Shown here piece by piece: positions 26,625-37,737 of a stretch of DNA of 64,000 nt. How positions within the stretch are numbered: position 1 is the first letter of the stretch; each line of letters begins with the position of its first letter. A model generated the notes under the pieces. That model searched no databases. It was not told the DNA's origin and saw nothing but the letters and a program-made list of their open reading frames with translations. Origin of the DNA: Fasciola hepatica (Eukaryota > Platyhelminthes > Trematoda > Plagiorchiida > Fasciolidae); NCBI GenBank assembly GCA_948099385.1, contig CANUEZ040000062.1, positions 4,643,501-4,707,500 on the forward strand, read 5' to 3'. Both the position numbers and the translations under genes were made by a program.

Positions 26625-26888
26625 TTATATCACGAGGTGTTCATGCAAGAAAGACTGTTGAGACGCAGCCCGTAACGTGCGAACATGAAGAACAAGCATA
26701 GACCTCGGTGTTTGAGCCCTAGTCGAGGCCGCCGATGGCGACGACGATGGTTCCCAACGAGGTTTTTGATTGGTGAATTGAACGTTCATACTGCTCAGTG
26801 GATCACTTAATGAGCGGTTACAGTAATGACTGGCTTGTTTGGCAGACCGACCCAGATGCTGGCCCATTCTCAGGTGCTGACTGGGCAC
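26625..26888 (-). other. Open stretch downstream of the Penelope remnant
   Basis: 87 codons are open on the reverse strand, with a GC-rich Ser/Pro/Ala/Arg peptide and no recognisable domain. Same strand and about 160 bp beyond the GIY-YIG remnant, so it may be element 3' sequence, but nothing shows this directly. Confidence 0.2.
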
Positions 26889-27044
26889 AATCCCTTTTCT
26901 GGTCCGGGCTGCTGCGGAAAGTGATAGACGTGACTGTTTAGATGTACTTTGTGATCATGGGATTATGCATGGAATTTATGTAATGAAAGAATTATCACAC
27001 ACTCAATGTGTTAGCTTCCGAACGGTCTAGGACGTATCTTTGGG

Positions 27045-27430
27045 TAATGACTGGGTCGGAGTAGACTGAATACATACGCAAAATGTTTCTGAGCACACAA
27101 AGGAAGCTGTGGTGAAAATCTAGGTGGCTTGCGCTGTGGTGAACATGCGATTTTTCACCGTTCTGGACGGCCGACCCCGGACCCTATTCAGGTGGCGGAA
27201 AGCTTCAGCCGCGCCCACCGTGTGGTTGGTCTCAACTAAGTGTGAAACGATTGCGCTGGTAACTGAATCAACTCTTCTAGTCCTAATCCACATTTGGTGA
27301 TGCTGATGGATGCGTTCAGACAAGCGTCTGGTTGTGCGATCGATGTACGTTGTTCTACGGAAATAAGTGAAGAAATACGCTAAACGAGGCTGCAGAATCA
27401 AGTGCATTGTCACTTAAATGTAAGCACACC
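27045..27430 (-). mobile_element. Penelope-like element, GIY-YIG endonuclease remnant
   Basis: The reverse strand reads FRRTTYIDRTTRRLSERIHQHH, corresponding to the YIG-R-T-RRL-RI-EH part of a GIY-YIG nuclease domain; the canonical YIGRT is here YIDRT. SAIVSHLVETNHTVGAAEAF and RTVKNRMFTTAQAT follow. After a frame break, PLCAQKHFAYVFSLLRP (about 27110-27055) corresponds to the usual C-terminus. In Penelope-like elements this domain follows the RT; no RT was found adjacent. A stop and a frameshift show the copy is dead. Confidence 0.72.
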
Positions 27431-28559
27431 GCTGATCTGAATGTAAACAAAAAGCGTAGTCGAGCAGTATAGAATGTCTTATTGACGTCGCCCTACAATC
27501 TTCTGTTCATGATCTCTGCCAATTTGCCACCTTTAAATGGCAGTAAGATGCATACCAGGTACCTCTCCACTACCGCCTTCCCTGGAATTCCCTTGTCTTT
27601 CTGTATCATCCGGTCGACTGAATATTCCGGGGATCCGTTTTGAATAAAACTATTCCACACCGTATGGAGTTCTTTTTCGATGGTATGGTGTATAGCTTCT
27701 TCTCTCTATTAGTTAGGCAACTGGTTAAGTTTCTTTTTACCGCAAGCGGCACAAACCAGCGGGAGTATATGCGTTGCCCTGTCCACGTTGTTTTTCTGTG
27801 CGCCGACCGCCGTATTGAGCGGTCTTCCAGACCAGTCGGGTGTACGTATATGAAGGCTATTGGGTTATCTGATTCCGATTCTAGTGTGAAACGCGGGCTG
27901 GTATGTGCCGTGTTGAAGTGGTTTGATATTTGTTGATAGACTGGTCGCTTGTGTACTAAATGCCCACATATTACTTGTTCAGCCAGCGCCCGTGGAGCAA
28001 TGATTGCAACAGGCCGTTTTCAAACTTTGCCCTAAAATCTCTAACGAATAATCGTCCAAATGGAGATTCTATTGCCACACCGTCTCTTTGGTGGTAAGTC
28101 TTATCCTTAAAATTAAACTGAAGTAGCAGCTAACACAGGTCGTTCAATTTCAGTCCCACTGTTTTGCCCAGCCGTCTATGTAGTCGATATTTTCCATGAT
28201 CGGCGCCTAAAGCGAGCATACACTGCCCTTTTACGTTTAGGTCCCGTACGCATTCTATGAATTCTAATGTATTCTTTAGACTGTTTTTTTCATCGCTACC
28301 TTTGTAGTCAATTCCTTAGCCGCGACCTTTCTTGACTGTAACTCTTATATATCCTGCCACGTACATAGCGTTGTAATGGCTTGATAATGGAATAATAGGA
28401 ACGGGTTTTGTCGTTTATTTTGCGTGTTTTTTAAATGTGCTCTGGGATTTTCCACAAAATTGTGATGAATCTGATTCAGGCAAAGTTATACTTTATTCAA
28501 AGTGTTATGTACGTTGGCAATTGGTTCTGTTGTGTTTCAAAACTAGTCAGTTATTTGTT

Positions 28560-29535
28560 CGGTGTTTTGCGATACGAGAAGCGCCAAGGCAAGTGAGTCC
28601 ACAAAACTGCTTACCTGTCAGCTCATCTCCACCGATGCATCGCTGTTTGAGGGCAGGGGGTCGCGCGACTTTAAGGCTGCCAATTGGGGAGTGACCGGTA
28701 ATGACGCATAAACTCAAACCCGAGGCCCAATGGTCTAAAGTCCATGATGTTGACCGTTTGACCACCGCCGGTCATGATGAGATCAACTATCGGGTCTCAA
28801 GTGACAGATCAGAAGAAGTTCCTCTACGGGTTCTTCGACCACACTCCCATGCTGGGTTGACATCCCACTGCCTTGTGGGTGAGACTTTTGAGTCAGAGGT
28901 TCCGATTAGAGTTCAAAAAAAAGCCTTCTACGGTGTTGGCAGCTGCGAAGTATGATCTGCCGAGAAATCTCCTAATTGTTCCTCGGAAAGCATCTTTGCT
29001 TTTCTGCTCTTCATCCTTCAGATTCCATTTCTTGATGGATTTGAGAAGCCACAATCAGCCGTAACCGAGAGCGTGTAATTTTCGGCAAGGGTAATGGCTT
29101 AGATATATTTGTGAATGGAGAATTTATTCTCAGACCCGAAAATCATCTTCAGTCAGCTGTTTTCAACGTTTGCACACTTTATCAAACGGGGCAACCGGCT
29201 GCTCTAACTAGGACTATTGAAACCCTAGAAAGAGATGTGTATTGTGTTTCCGAAACAAGCAGATAAAACCGAACTTCGGTGATCACACATGGTTCCTTAC
29301 TCCTCTCCTCGCGTGCCGGGCGATTTGGCGTCCCCTGATCGTGGTGAGCTGACGGTAGCATCGTTCTTAGCATGAAAGCTGAACATGCACTGCTCGACTG
29401 GTGGTTTCAGGTCGGAAGTAGTTCACCTGTTTATCCACCCTCTTGTTTTTTATTTTTTACTTTTAAGGTTGCCGCTGGGAGATAGCAACCAAAGCCACCG
29501 CACCCAGTGCATGGTTATTCCTTTGTTTAAACTGT
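28560..29535 (+). mobile_element. Internally deleted RTE-like element (5' region joined to 3' UTR)
   Basis: 28734-29412 is a near-duplicate of 33681-34358, with about a dozen differences in 680 nt. It covers the LINE 5' region and the endonuclease start (TGQPAALTRTIETLERDVYCVSET near 29190-29260). Where the other copy continues into the endonuclease (after GGTTTCAGGTCGGAAGT), this one jumps within about 50 nt to the LINE 3' UTR block GGTTGCCGCTGGGAGATAGCAACCAAAGCCACCGCACCC (29467-29505). The rest of the endonuclease and the whole RT are absent. No TGAAC tail remains. The 5' flank back to about 28560 also looks element-like, but this copy is alone there. Confidence 0.7.
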
Positions 29536-30264
29536 ACAAAGAAGAACCGTTTTTTTTTCGAAACTGACTCTGTAGAAGGAAACTAATCGATTTTTCTACC
29601 CCAACTGATTACATCTACTTCGAGTTGCATGGTGAACCAATCACGGTGGTTCTCTGTCTCCTTGACGGATGTTGATCAGGTCAACACTCCCAAATCCATT
29701 TTTGAAGTGTCTTGGTAATGGTCATATTCAGCATCACCAAAACAACACAGTCGAGCGAATCCTAACTTGCCCTTTTAATGAAACTACTGAGCATTGATGC
29801 GATTCAAGTGGATAGATTGAACACCAGTGCATGGGTAGTAAATATTCTTCGTCGCAAAAATCTAGGTTGTCTGATCACTCGAATCCATCCTAGGTGCACC
29901 AAGGGTCATGAACTGTGCATGTTTACTACATGCTTGCGTGCGCTCGTATCGATTATTTTGGCCCCGGGGTCATTGCGCAGAATTGATCTGTTCTGTTCGT
30001 GGGGTGCACTCACATGTCCATCAAAGAGTATTCCTACCCGAAGTAGCACGTGTTTGGTACCGTAGACAAGAAAAGCACAGAGTGTGCGTATTATGTCGCA
30101 CAACTGAGATCAGTCGATGGAGATGGACTCGGTGGTGGTGGTCTTGCTTCTCTCTCTCTGTTTTGAATGTGAAATTGGTGGTGGTAATGCGCAAAGAAAA
30201 TCAGTACAGTTTAATGAGTACAGGATTTAAGAATCAAAAGTGGAAGTCCTAATTTGTTCTCACG

Positions 30265-30289
30265 GTGTGTATGTGTGTGTGTGTGTGTG
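30265..30289. repeat. (TG)n microsatellite
   Basis: About twelve GT units with one ATG interruption. Confidence 0.9.
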
Positions 30290-30628
30290 CACATCCTTAG
30301 TCGGAACCCAAGACCAACTGGAGATGATTTCAGCTACAGTGAAAAATTACCAGCCTCCTCCACTTAATCCTTTGACAAATTCATGGCACAAATAATTATG
30401 CTTGTTAGATAACGTTGTACCTCTTGTGGTATTCCTTCCTTAGCTCACAGTCGTTGTTCATCTTTCACAGCTCTCCCTTCAAATCTAAGTAGACACTAAC
30501 TTTTGAAAAATGAGAGAAATATAGTAAATGGCAACTGTTATGTCTTACTGCATTCTACTTCCCTCTCCTATTTTCTTGATTGTTGTTGTTGTTGTTGTGT
30601 TGGCACCATGCTTGATTTCAAGCCGGTG

Positions 30629-30733
<105 letters not shown>

Positions 30734-30989
30734 GGAAGAGATGTAAAAAGACACTTGAGTCAGATTAAACCAACAGCAAGTATATAATCGTTTCCTGGTG
30801 TTGGTTTTAAAGGCTGCGTTCAAATAGTTAATTGAATGAACATTGAGTCCGTTCTAAGTGAATTTCCTTTGCGAGAAACCACAACATTCATCTTGGTATG
30901 ATATTAATTCTATCGTTAAAAAAGCATCATGGATTTAGGATTGGAAGACTCAAAAGATATTGAAATTATCCACGAGTAGAAAATTGTTG

Positions 30990-31080
30990 ACATCGGTGCC
31001 ACTCGAGTCAACTCGTGAAAATCATCTTCGCTTTGGTATCTTCAGCCTTGTACCAGCTGAGCTATGGGGCCAAATCAGGT
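30990..31080 (-). repeat. tRNA-like SINE head
   Basis: The reverse strand reads GGCCCCATAGCTCAGCTGGTAC, a good tRNA acceptor start and A box. A B-box-like GAGTTGACTCGAG follows about 50 nt later. D-stem pairing is imperfect and no intact anticodon arm forms, so this is a SINE head or tRNA fossil. Confidence 0.5.
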
Positions 31081-32910
31081 GTTTTGGAAATTTTGGGGAT
31101 GGTAGCAGCTGAATTACCAGCTCGATTACCGTTGGATGTCAGGTCATACTGCTAGTTTGCGAAACGTCTGAATCCCTTGTTAAGGTTTCTCAATTTAACT
31201 GGTAAAGTGTGTGTGATGCCGAAGCGTGATTTGTGTCCGTGAATGGTTTTGAATATCATTCATTTCGACAGAACTTTTATGCGATCGAATTTCAGCAATG
31301 AAATTAATAACGTGTTATCAGTGATGATTCAAAGTTGTAAACACAGCCTGAAGCGCCAATGTACGATTATAGGATTCACGAACGCAGCACTCCTTCATGC
31401 TAATATTCAACTAAACTCGATGCTCTTAATGATCTCAGATGGTATATAAATGATATTTTGGGTGTCCCATCATTCTGGTAACGGGAAGTAATTGGGACCT
31501 GAACGTGGATCATATTTGAGTTTTTGTTAATTACGTTTCTGATAGTCCTATTTTCCAACTTCGTGCGTTCACGGTCGACGTGGTGATGAGAAAGGGTGTT
31601 GTCTCGCACTGAACAACTCCCAATATGTTTGTTTTAGTTTATTGCGAGTCGCATGCTCCAAAAATTTCCTTACAAGCTGTCGTGTTGATTAAAGAATCAT
31701 TCATTACACGGCTTCGAAAGGTTGCCTGTACTTCTATTTGATTTAGCTCGCTAAGAACTACTTAATGATTGCCCATCGGTTCATTGTACGGTGGCTCGAA
31801 ACCAAAAGCCAGGGCGCTAAGTTTTTCGTGATGGCAGTTCTGGTTCTAAATTAGGCAGATATTTCATTTTTCAATATCTACGCAAGACTCGTCGCTGAAA
31901 TACCCGGAAATCAGTTTGCGACCGTTTTATTCAGCTTGTTGTGAATGAATCATCGGTGATGTCCCCTCATCAGGTGGCGCTCCACTAGTCCAAGAGTGTC
32001 AGTCTAAAAGTTCACCGTGCCATATCCAAACCTGCTGCCTGACTGTTGATAGTTTACTTTGCCTCAGCGGTATATGGCATCTCATACACTTTCATCATGT
32101 CATGACGACACTTGACGAACCTAGGACCTTATTTGGAGGCTGTTTATTGTTGTCTGTGTTATGATAGTGAATGTTGCAAATTTTAAGCATTTGGTCGCTT
32201 TTATCCAAATCGTGATAACAGATTGTGGGTGAGCATTTTGTTTGCTGCTGTCAGGATTGGAAGCTCACGCCATGCACTTCGTGGAGGATGCTTTTGATTA
32301 GTCAAAATGATGAATTTTTCGGCTGATTCTTTCACCCGCGAAATTCAATCAATAAACCGAAGTTCTCCCCTTTGTACTCGATTTACCGGTTGTAATCGAC
32401 TTTGGTAATGAATAAGTGTTCGACGTAGCTTGGAATTGATTTGACAACCGCCTGATTGGGTGGCGTAATTTTTATACACACGGCAACATTTTAACTTCCT
32501 CTTCCCACTCATTCGGAACAACCTTCAGTTACTACGGTGTGCTTTTCGTCTAAGTTTCATTCCTAGAATAACAGTATGATAAACTTTACCAAGATACTGA
32601 TTGCATTGTTACTGTTACTGTTCCTCTGCTCACTGATGATTTGTCCGTTAGTTGACCCCGCAGGTAATCCGTCGAAGGTCCACTCTGTTATATGACCTCA
32701 GTTTTCCACTTTCACCCGGTTGGAATCAGCGAAGCAATGCTGTGTGTACAACATACTCGCGCACTTCCCATTTTTTAATATTTTTCAATATAATTCAATA
32801 GATAGATATTCAATTGAGTAAAATCCGAACATTTGCTCATCGTACATGTCTCCTCACGCGGAATTGCAGATGTTTTCTAACATGGCCTGTTCCCTACCCG
32901 TGCATTGCAG

Positions 32911-33086
32911 TGCGTGAGCGTCGTTATCGGAGACGAGATCATGGACAGATGAACGGCGGAACGGGTGGATTGGGTACGGACGACGTCGATGATATGGAAA
33001 GTCAGGAAGCCCTGAGTATCGATTGTGCGTTCGACGGGGCGGTGAACGAAACATCGACCCCGCGTCTGTCCAGCGGAATCGGTCAG
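32911..33086 (+). CDS. ABLIM/Unc-115-like gene, internal exon 3
   Basis: The acceptor is CCCGTGCATTGCAG, the exon opens in phase 1 and closes in phase 0 at donor GGTCAG|GTAAGG; length 176 nt. It begins with the basic run RERRYRRRDHG, then a Gly-rich patch, then the acidic TDDVDDMES, and ends RLSSGIGQ. In dematin the matching region is a basic cluster, a long acidic run and then ELSKVTSNLGK; LSSGIGQ fits that last block. The first two bases complete an ATG with the final A of the previous exon. This gives a peptide that runs smoothly from AEL through M to RERRYRRR. The ATG formed at the junction is not a translation start. Confidence 0.74.
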
Positions 33087-33671
33087 GTAAGGCATGGTTA
33101 CCGAGGCCCGATTTCTACTTATGCACTTGCTGATTTAAAATGCAGTTTTCATTAATCCATATAATTACTCCTTATTTTCATAAAAAACGGTATTATTTCA
33201 GTTATTCGGAAATTCGACTGTAACAGGAATTGTTTTCGTAGACCAATTGTTTCAGTTCAGCGGAGGTACATGATGCCTAAGTTGACACCTAATAATAGTA
33301 TGTGATTTATCAAAAGAATTCACCTTTGTTACTATTTTTCTTTCCTTCGTTTGGGCATCACGAACAAACTGTCTACTAAACATTGGATGATATAAAAATC
33401 GAGCGGTCAACCGGTAAGTAGAGTCGTGGTGATCGCGGAAAACATTCTTGTACTAAGGTACATGGACACGTTCTTACACTATCTTCCAAATCGATTTCTC
33501 ATATGTGGCCTCTAGGCTAACATGATCGAGACAGAAGGCAGCCTAAGACTGGCCAGTCGCTAGCGAACTGACCGAAAAATACGCCTTCCTTGCATATCAA
33601 TTGATAAATGTTCCCAAATAACCAGGTTCGAGAAAGAGTATCACTGTGTATCGATCGGTGCAGAAAGATAT

Positions 33672-36111
33672 CGCTTCAGGGTTTAAAGTCCACGATGTTG
33701 ACCGTTTGACCACCGCCGGTCATGATGAGATCAACTATCGGGTCTCAAGTGACGGATCAGAAGAAGTTCCTCTACGGGTTCTTCGACCACACTCCCATGC
33801 TGGGTTGACATCCCACTGCCTTGTGGGTGAGACTTTTGAGTCAGAGGTTCCGATTAGAGTTCAAAAAAAGCCTTCTACGGTGTTGGCAGCTGCGAAGTAT
33901 GATCTGCCGAGAAATCTCCAGTTGTTCCTCGGAAAGCATCTTTGTTTTTATGCTCTTCATCCTTCAGATTCCATTTCTTGATGGATTTGAGAAGCCACAA
34001 TCAGCCGTAACCGAGAGCGTGTAATTTTCGGCAAGGGTAATGGCTTAGATATATTTGTGAATGGAGAATTTATTCTCAGACCCGAAAATCATCTTCAGTC
34101 AGCTGTTTTCAACGTTTGCACACTTTATCAAACGGGGCAACCGGCTGCTCTAACTAGGACTATTGAAACCCTAGAAAGAGATGTGTATTGTGTTTCCGAA
34201 ACAAGCAGATGAAACCGAACTTCGGTGATCACACATGGTTCCTTACTCCTCTCCTCACGTGCCGGGCGATTTGGCGTCCCCTGATCGTGGTGAGCTGACG
34301 GTATTATCGTTCTTAGCATGAAAGCTGATCGTGCACTGCTCGACTTTGTGGTTTCAGGTCGGAAGTCTGGACGAGACGGAAAAGCATATAGGAGATCAAT
34401 TCGGCATTGTTGCCAATTGAACGGATAACGGTGATCGACTCATTCAACTTTGTTCTGACCATAGACTATTCCTGGCGAGTACAAATTTCTCGCACAAAGT
34501 GCGGCACCAATTAACCTGGCGTTCTCCTGCGCCTTCGCAACGTTGGACCCAGATGGACCACATTGCTATCAGTTACTGCAGACGTGGACCAATTCAAGGT
34601 TGTCGATAGTTTCGGTTCACGTCTGTAGACACTGATCACGTTCTTGTTCGCGTGCGCTTCAGCCTACGCCTCGTCGGTGGCCGAATCAGTACTAAAAGCA
34701 GCTGTCCTTCGCAACTGCTACTGAATAATAATCATTAATCTACTTTCCAAGCAGAATTATCCACCAGGTTATCGAATGAAGTCAAATGCCGGAGAACCAG
34801 AAGAGCAATCGACAGAGATCAAGCAAGCTGCATTTGAGGTTGCTTATGCTGTCCAATGTCCAACAACCAGACACAGAAACGATGGATATCTGTATCCTCA
34901 GTTACGCCGTTAGATGCGCACAGATCGATTACCTCGTATTCCAGATATGATGAGGCACAGAGATGCTTTAAGCGCCAACTAATTCAAAGCCTTAGAAACG
35001 ACGGCGAGTAGTTGTGGGTCGCAAAGTATAACGACATGATGAAGCTGCGGCGATCAACAACAGCTGCAACCTTTTCCGTCTGATTAGAAATACGGGTCCA
35101 AGAAAGGCAGACGTTAGCAAACTGATGAAAGAGGCGAACGGCCCACTGATCCAAACTCAGTAGCATAGTTTAGATCGTTAGGTGGAGCTTTCCGAGAGGT
35201 AGTTTGATTGGTTGTTATCCACGACGGGTTTGCCTACTAGCACGATGGCTATAGCTCTATTTGTAGATACCAATCCTACTTCGTGAGCGGACGTTCCCTG
35301 TAAAAGAAGCCATATAAAACGAGATAAGGCTGCGGGACCGGATGGATTGTCTCCGTCCGTTTTCAAAGGCAGCGGCTCAGCACTGTCACCGGAGTTGACA
35401 ATACTCCCCTGTCCAATATGGGATAAGGAATGGGTTGTAAAGAGTTGGTATGAATCCGTGATCGTACCGATTTACAAGAAGGGCGACAGGTCTTCCTGCG
35501 AAAACTACGGGGGAATAAGTCTGGTTAGCATCGCATCCAAGCTGGTCGCTGGTGTTATTTTATACCGCTTATCTAGTGCTCGGGCGAGAGTCCAACTGGG
35601 TTTAGACCTGGTCGACACTGTATTGATCACATCGTCAGTGCTCTACAAATTTTAGAACATGGGCATACATCCCATAGGCCCACTATCTCTGTTTTTCTTG
35701 ATCTAAAAGTTTCGTTCGATTCTGTGTATCATATGGTTCTCTGGCGCTGCCTCTTGTTGAAGGGTGTACGAGAGAAATTCATTTCCATCATAAAGTCCGT
35801 TTACATGAACTGCCAAAGCCGAGTTCGGGTCTACGAAGATTTTTCACCTGAGTTCACCACGAGCATTGGTATACTTTAGACTTGTCCTCTCCTTTTCTCT
35901 TTTGCTTTGTTTTTGATATGATTTCAAAAATCTCTCTTCTATATTTGGTATTTACAAATTTCTTTTTATGGACTTGACACTGCTGTTTGTAATTTTCTGC
36001 TTGCTCGTTTCATACTCTTCCGATTGAGGTTGTTGCTGAAAGGTAGCAGCCAAAGCTACCGCACCCGGTGCTTGGTTATTGATTGTGTTAGCTGAACTGA
36101 ACTGAACTGTA
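33672..36111 (+). mobile_element. RTE-like LINE with large 3' deletion in RT
   Basis: A plus-strand LINE, decayed but ordered. The 5' region and endonuclease start (33681-34360) are shared with the copy at 28.7-29.4 kb. The endonuclease core has HQLTWRSPAPSQRWTQMDHI and the SDH-type motif in VDTDHVLVRV (34500-34660). The RT shows DKAAGPDGLSPSVF, VIVPIYKKGDRSSCENY and ISLVSIASKLVAGVILYRL (35320-35580). It continues in another frame with RPTISVFLDLKVSFDSV and SRVRVYEDFSPEFTTSIG (to about 35875). FDMISKISL-like sequence follows, then a jump to the 3' UTR, so the YADD catalytic motif and C-terminus are missing. It ends TAGC(TGAAC)n at 36091-36110. Confidence 0.87.
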
Positions 36112-36789
36112 TCAAATCAGTATTCCGAACTCTATTTGTCTTATGATTTTGTTCAACTTCTAATTACTGACGGCTCGAAAGCTAGATTGATGCTTGTCGA
36201 AGATACACAGGGTTTGATCACGGCATTGAGGCAAGTTATCCAGTAGTGCTCCAATATTACCGAAGTAATCTCTTAACTTTTTTTAGACCCAACGGTGACC
36301 ATTCGGGTAGCTATTGAGAAAGATGTTTCTTTTTTTTCTCTGCTTCAATTGGTGGTGCTGCTTTAACTCCGAATTTTGAAGTGGATAAGCACCTCATGTT
36401 CAAAAACAGGATGCCTAGGTTACCATTTTTGGGCACGAGTTACAACTCCGTGTGTGCTGAGCTAGCAGACATTTGCGACTCAGCTACAGTTGCTGTCCAT
36501 AGTAGCCCAGCAGCAGGATCATGCAGTAATTGGTGATGACCACCTCACAAATAACGAACTAAAAATCGCTCCAAAATGTCCTTCCAAAATTGATCTGTCA
36601 CGTAGATAGGAAGGTTTCACTAAATAGCTTGCTTTGTGCTTTTGGAAACACGGTGGATCACGTCGTGAAGTTTTCGGTCAACCGTTGGATAGAGTTTACA
36701 CCATCTGATCCATTTTTCCATTCGCTGATAATTACAAATCAAGTGTTGTCTGGGGTGCCGTTTTGTCATCCTTTTCGAAGTCCATTTAT

Positions 36790-36975
36790 TAGGAGTGTGA
36801 TTTATGGTTCGAGTCTCAGTGGGGGCTCGATGGACGTACACTGCTGAGGATTTGCATCAAGGGTGAAACAACTGCGCAGTTCTTTCTTCCTTTTCAGTGA
36901 TAGGTTGAGCGGTAATACTGCATGATACGTCATATTCTGCAAATCTAGTCTCCTACTACTCACATACAATAATGG
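36790..36975 (+). repeat. SINE-like repeat, B box plus conserved 3' block
   Basis: GGTTCGAGTCTC (36804-36815) is a good RNA polymerase III B box. The body AGTGGGGGCTCGATGGACGTACACTGCTGAGGATT and the 3' block GCATGATACGTCATATTCTGCAAATCTAGTCTCCTACTACTC follow. Body and 3' block recur, in two orientations, at 56130-56410. An A box is not clear. Confidence 0.6.
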
Positions 36976-37598
36976 TTCTGTGCAACAGCCGATCTTCGAG
37001 CACTGTAATGTGAAGAGATTGTGGAATAAAATCCCTCCCTTCTCTCAGTTGTTTCAGATGTAGCTCAACGATCCGGATGAATGAGCTCATAACCCAGTTC
37101 CGCTGTGTGGTCTTATTTCGATCACATCCAATGGTTTTTCACCCCACGGGGTTGTCTGTCTTATTTTTTACGCACGATGGAGCCTATTCGACCTCACAAA
37201 ATCTTTTTCTTTATCAATGATTTTCAAAATAAGTAACCCAAACTTGTCTTATCTGTCTCATTTGAAACTCAGTGAAAACAGATTTTTCTTATGATCCAGC
37301 ACAGGTAAAAGGCTCACAGTACTTATGAAAATAACACAGTCACCGTTGTTTTATCCATTTTGTTTAACTATGACGTTTGTTGAGTAAAAGAGTTTGACGG
37401 ATTAAGAAAGCTCTCGCTCGTATTTAATTTTACACCTCTTAGTCTCAGTCAACCAATTGTAATTAAAAAAATTTTCAACAATCCTAGTTAATCCGACTGC
37501 TTTCCAACATTCACCAGAAACCGAGTAATTGAGGGTTTGTTTCATTTGCGCGTTCTATTTGAGGTTACTGTTTTCCTTCTGATCTTCTTCCCTTTCAG

Positions 37599-37737
37599 GC
37601 TATTCTACGTGAGGAGATGCAACATAAACAACGTTCTCAATCTCAGCAATTCCTTGATCCGATTTCCGCCTCTAGAAGCCCTAACGCGGCCCACGAACCG
37701 GTTTTCAAACCGCGATATTCTACCCATCAATTTGCTT
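37599..37737 (+). CDS. ABLIM/Unc-115-like gene, internal exon 4
   Basis: The acceptor has a strong pyrimidine tract, CTTCTTCCCTTTCAG. The exon opens in phase 0 directly after exon 3 and ends one base into a codon at donor GTGAGT (37738). It reads AILREEMQHKQR, then LDPISASRSPNAAHEP and FKPRYSTHQFA. Joined to exon 3 this gives LSSGIGQ-AILREEM, which matches the dematin/ABLIM helix (SNLGKMILKEEM in dematin). In ABLIM proteins a DPRNASRTPSA-type motif and RYESP...AS follow, as here. This makes it the most diagnostic exon of the chain. The next exon should begin with two bases completing a T-initiated codon, probably Ser. I could not identify it in the rest of the window. Confidence 0.8.

Larger units (their letters stand above)
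33087..37598 (+). other. Intron 3 of the ABLIM-like gene
   Basis: A 4.5-kb intron between GTAAGG and CCCTTTCAG. About half is one degenerate plus-strand RTE-like LINE (33672-36111). A SINE-like repeat lies at about 36790-36975. Nothing recognisable is seen in 33090-33670 or 36980-37590. Confidence 0.65.

Noticed and set aside
33646..33981. 111-codon plus-strand open frame as a gene
   Set aside because: It is the LINE 5' region duplicated at 28.7 kb, and lies directly upstream of the endonuclease of the same element; at most an element ORF remnant.
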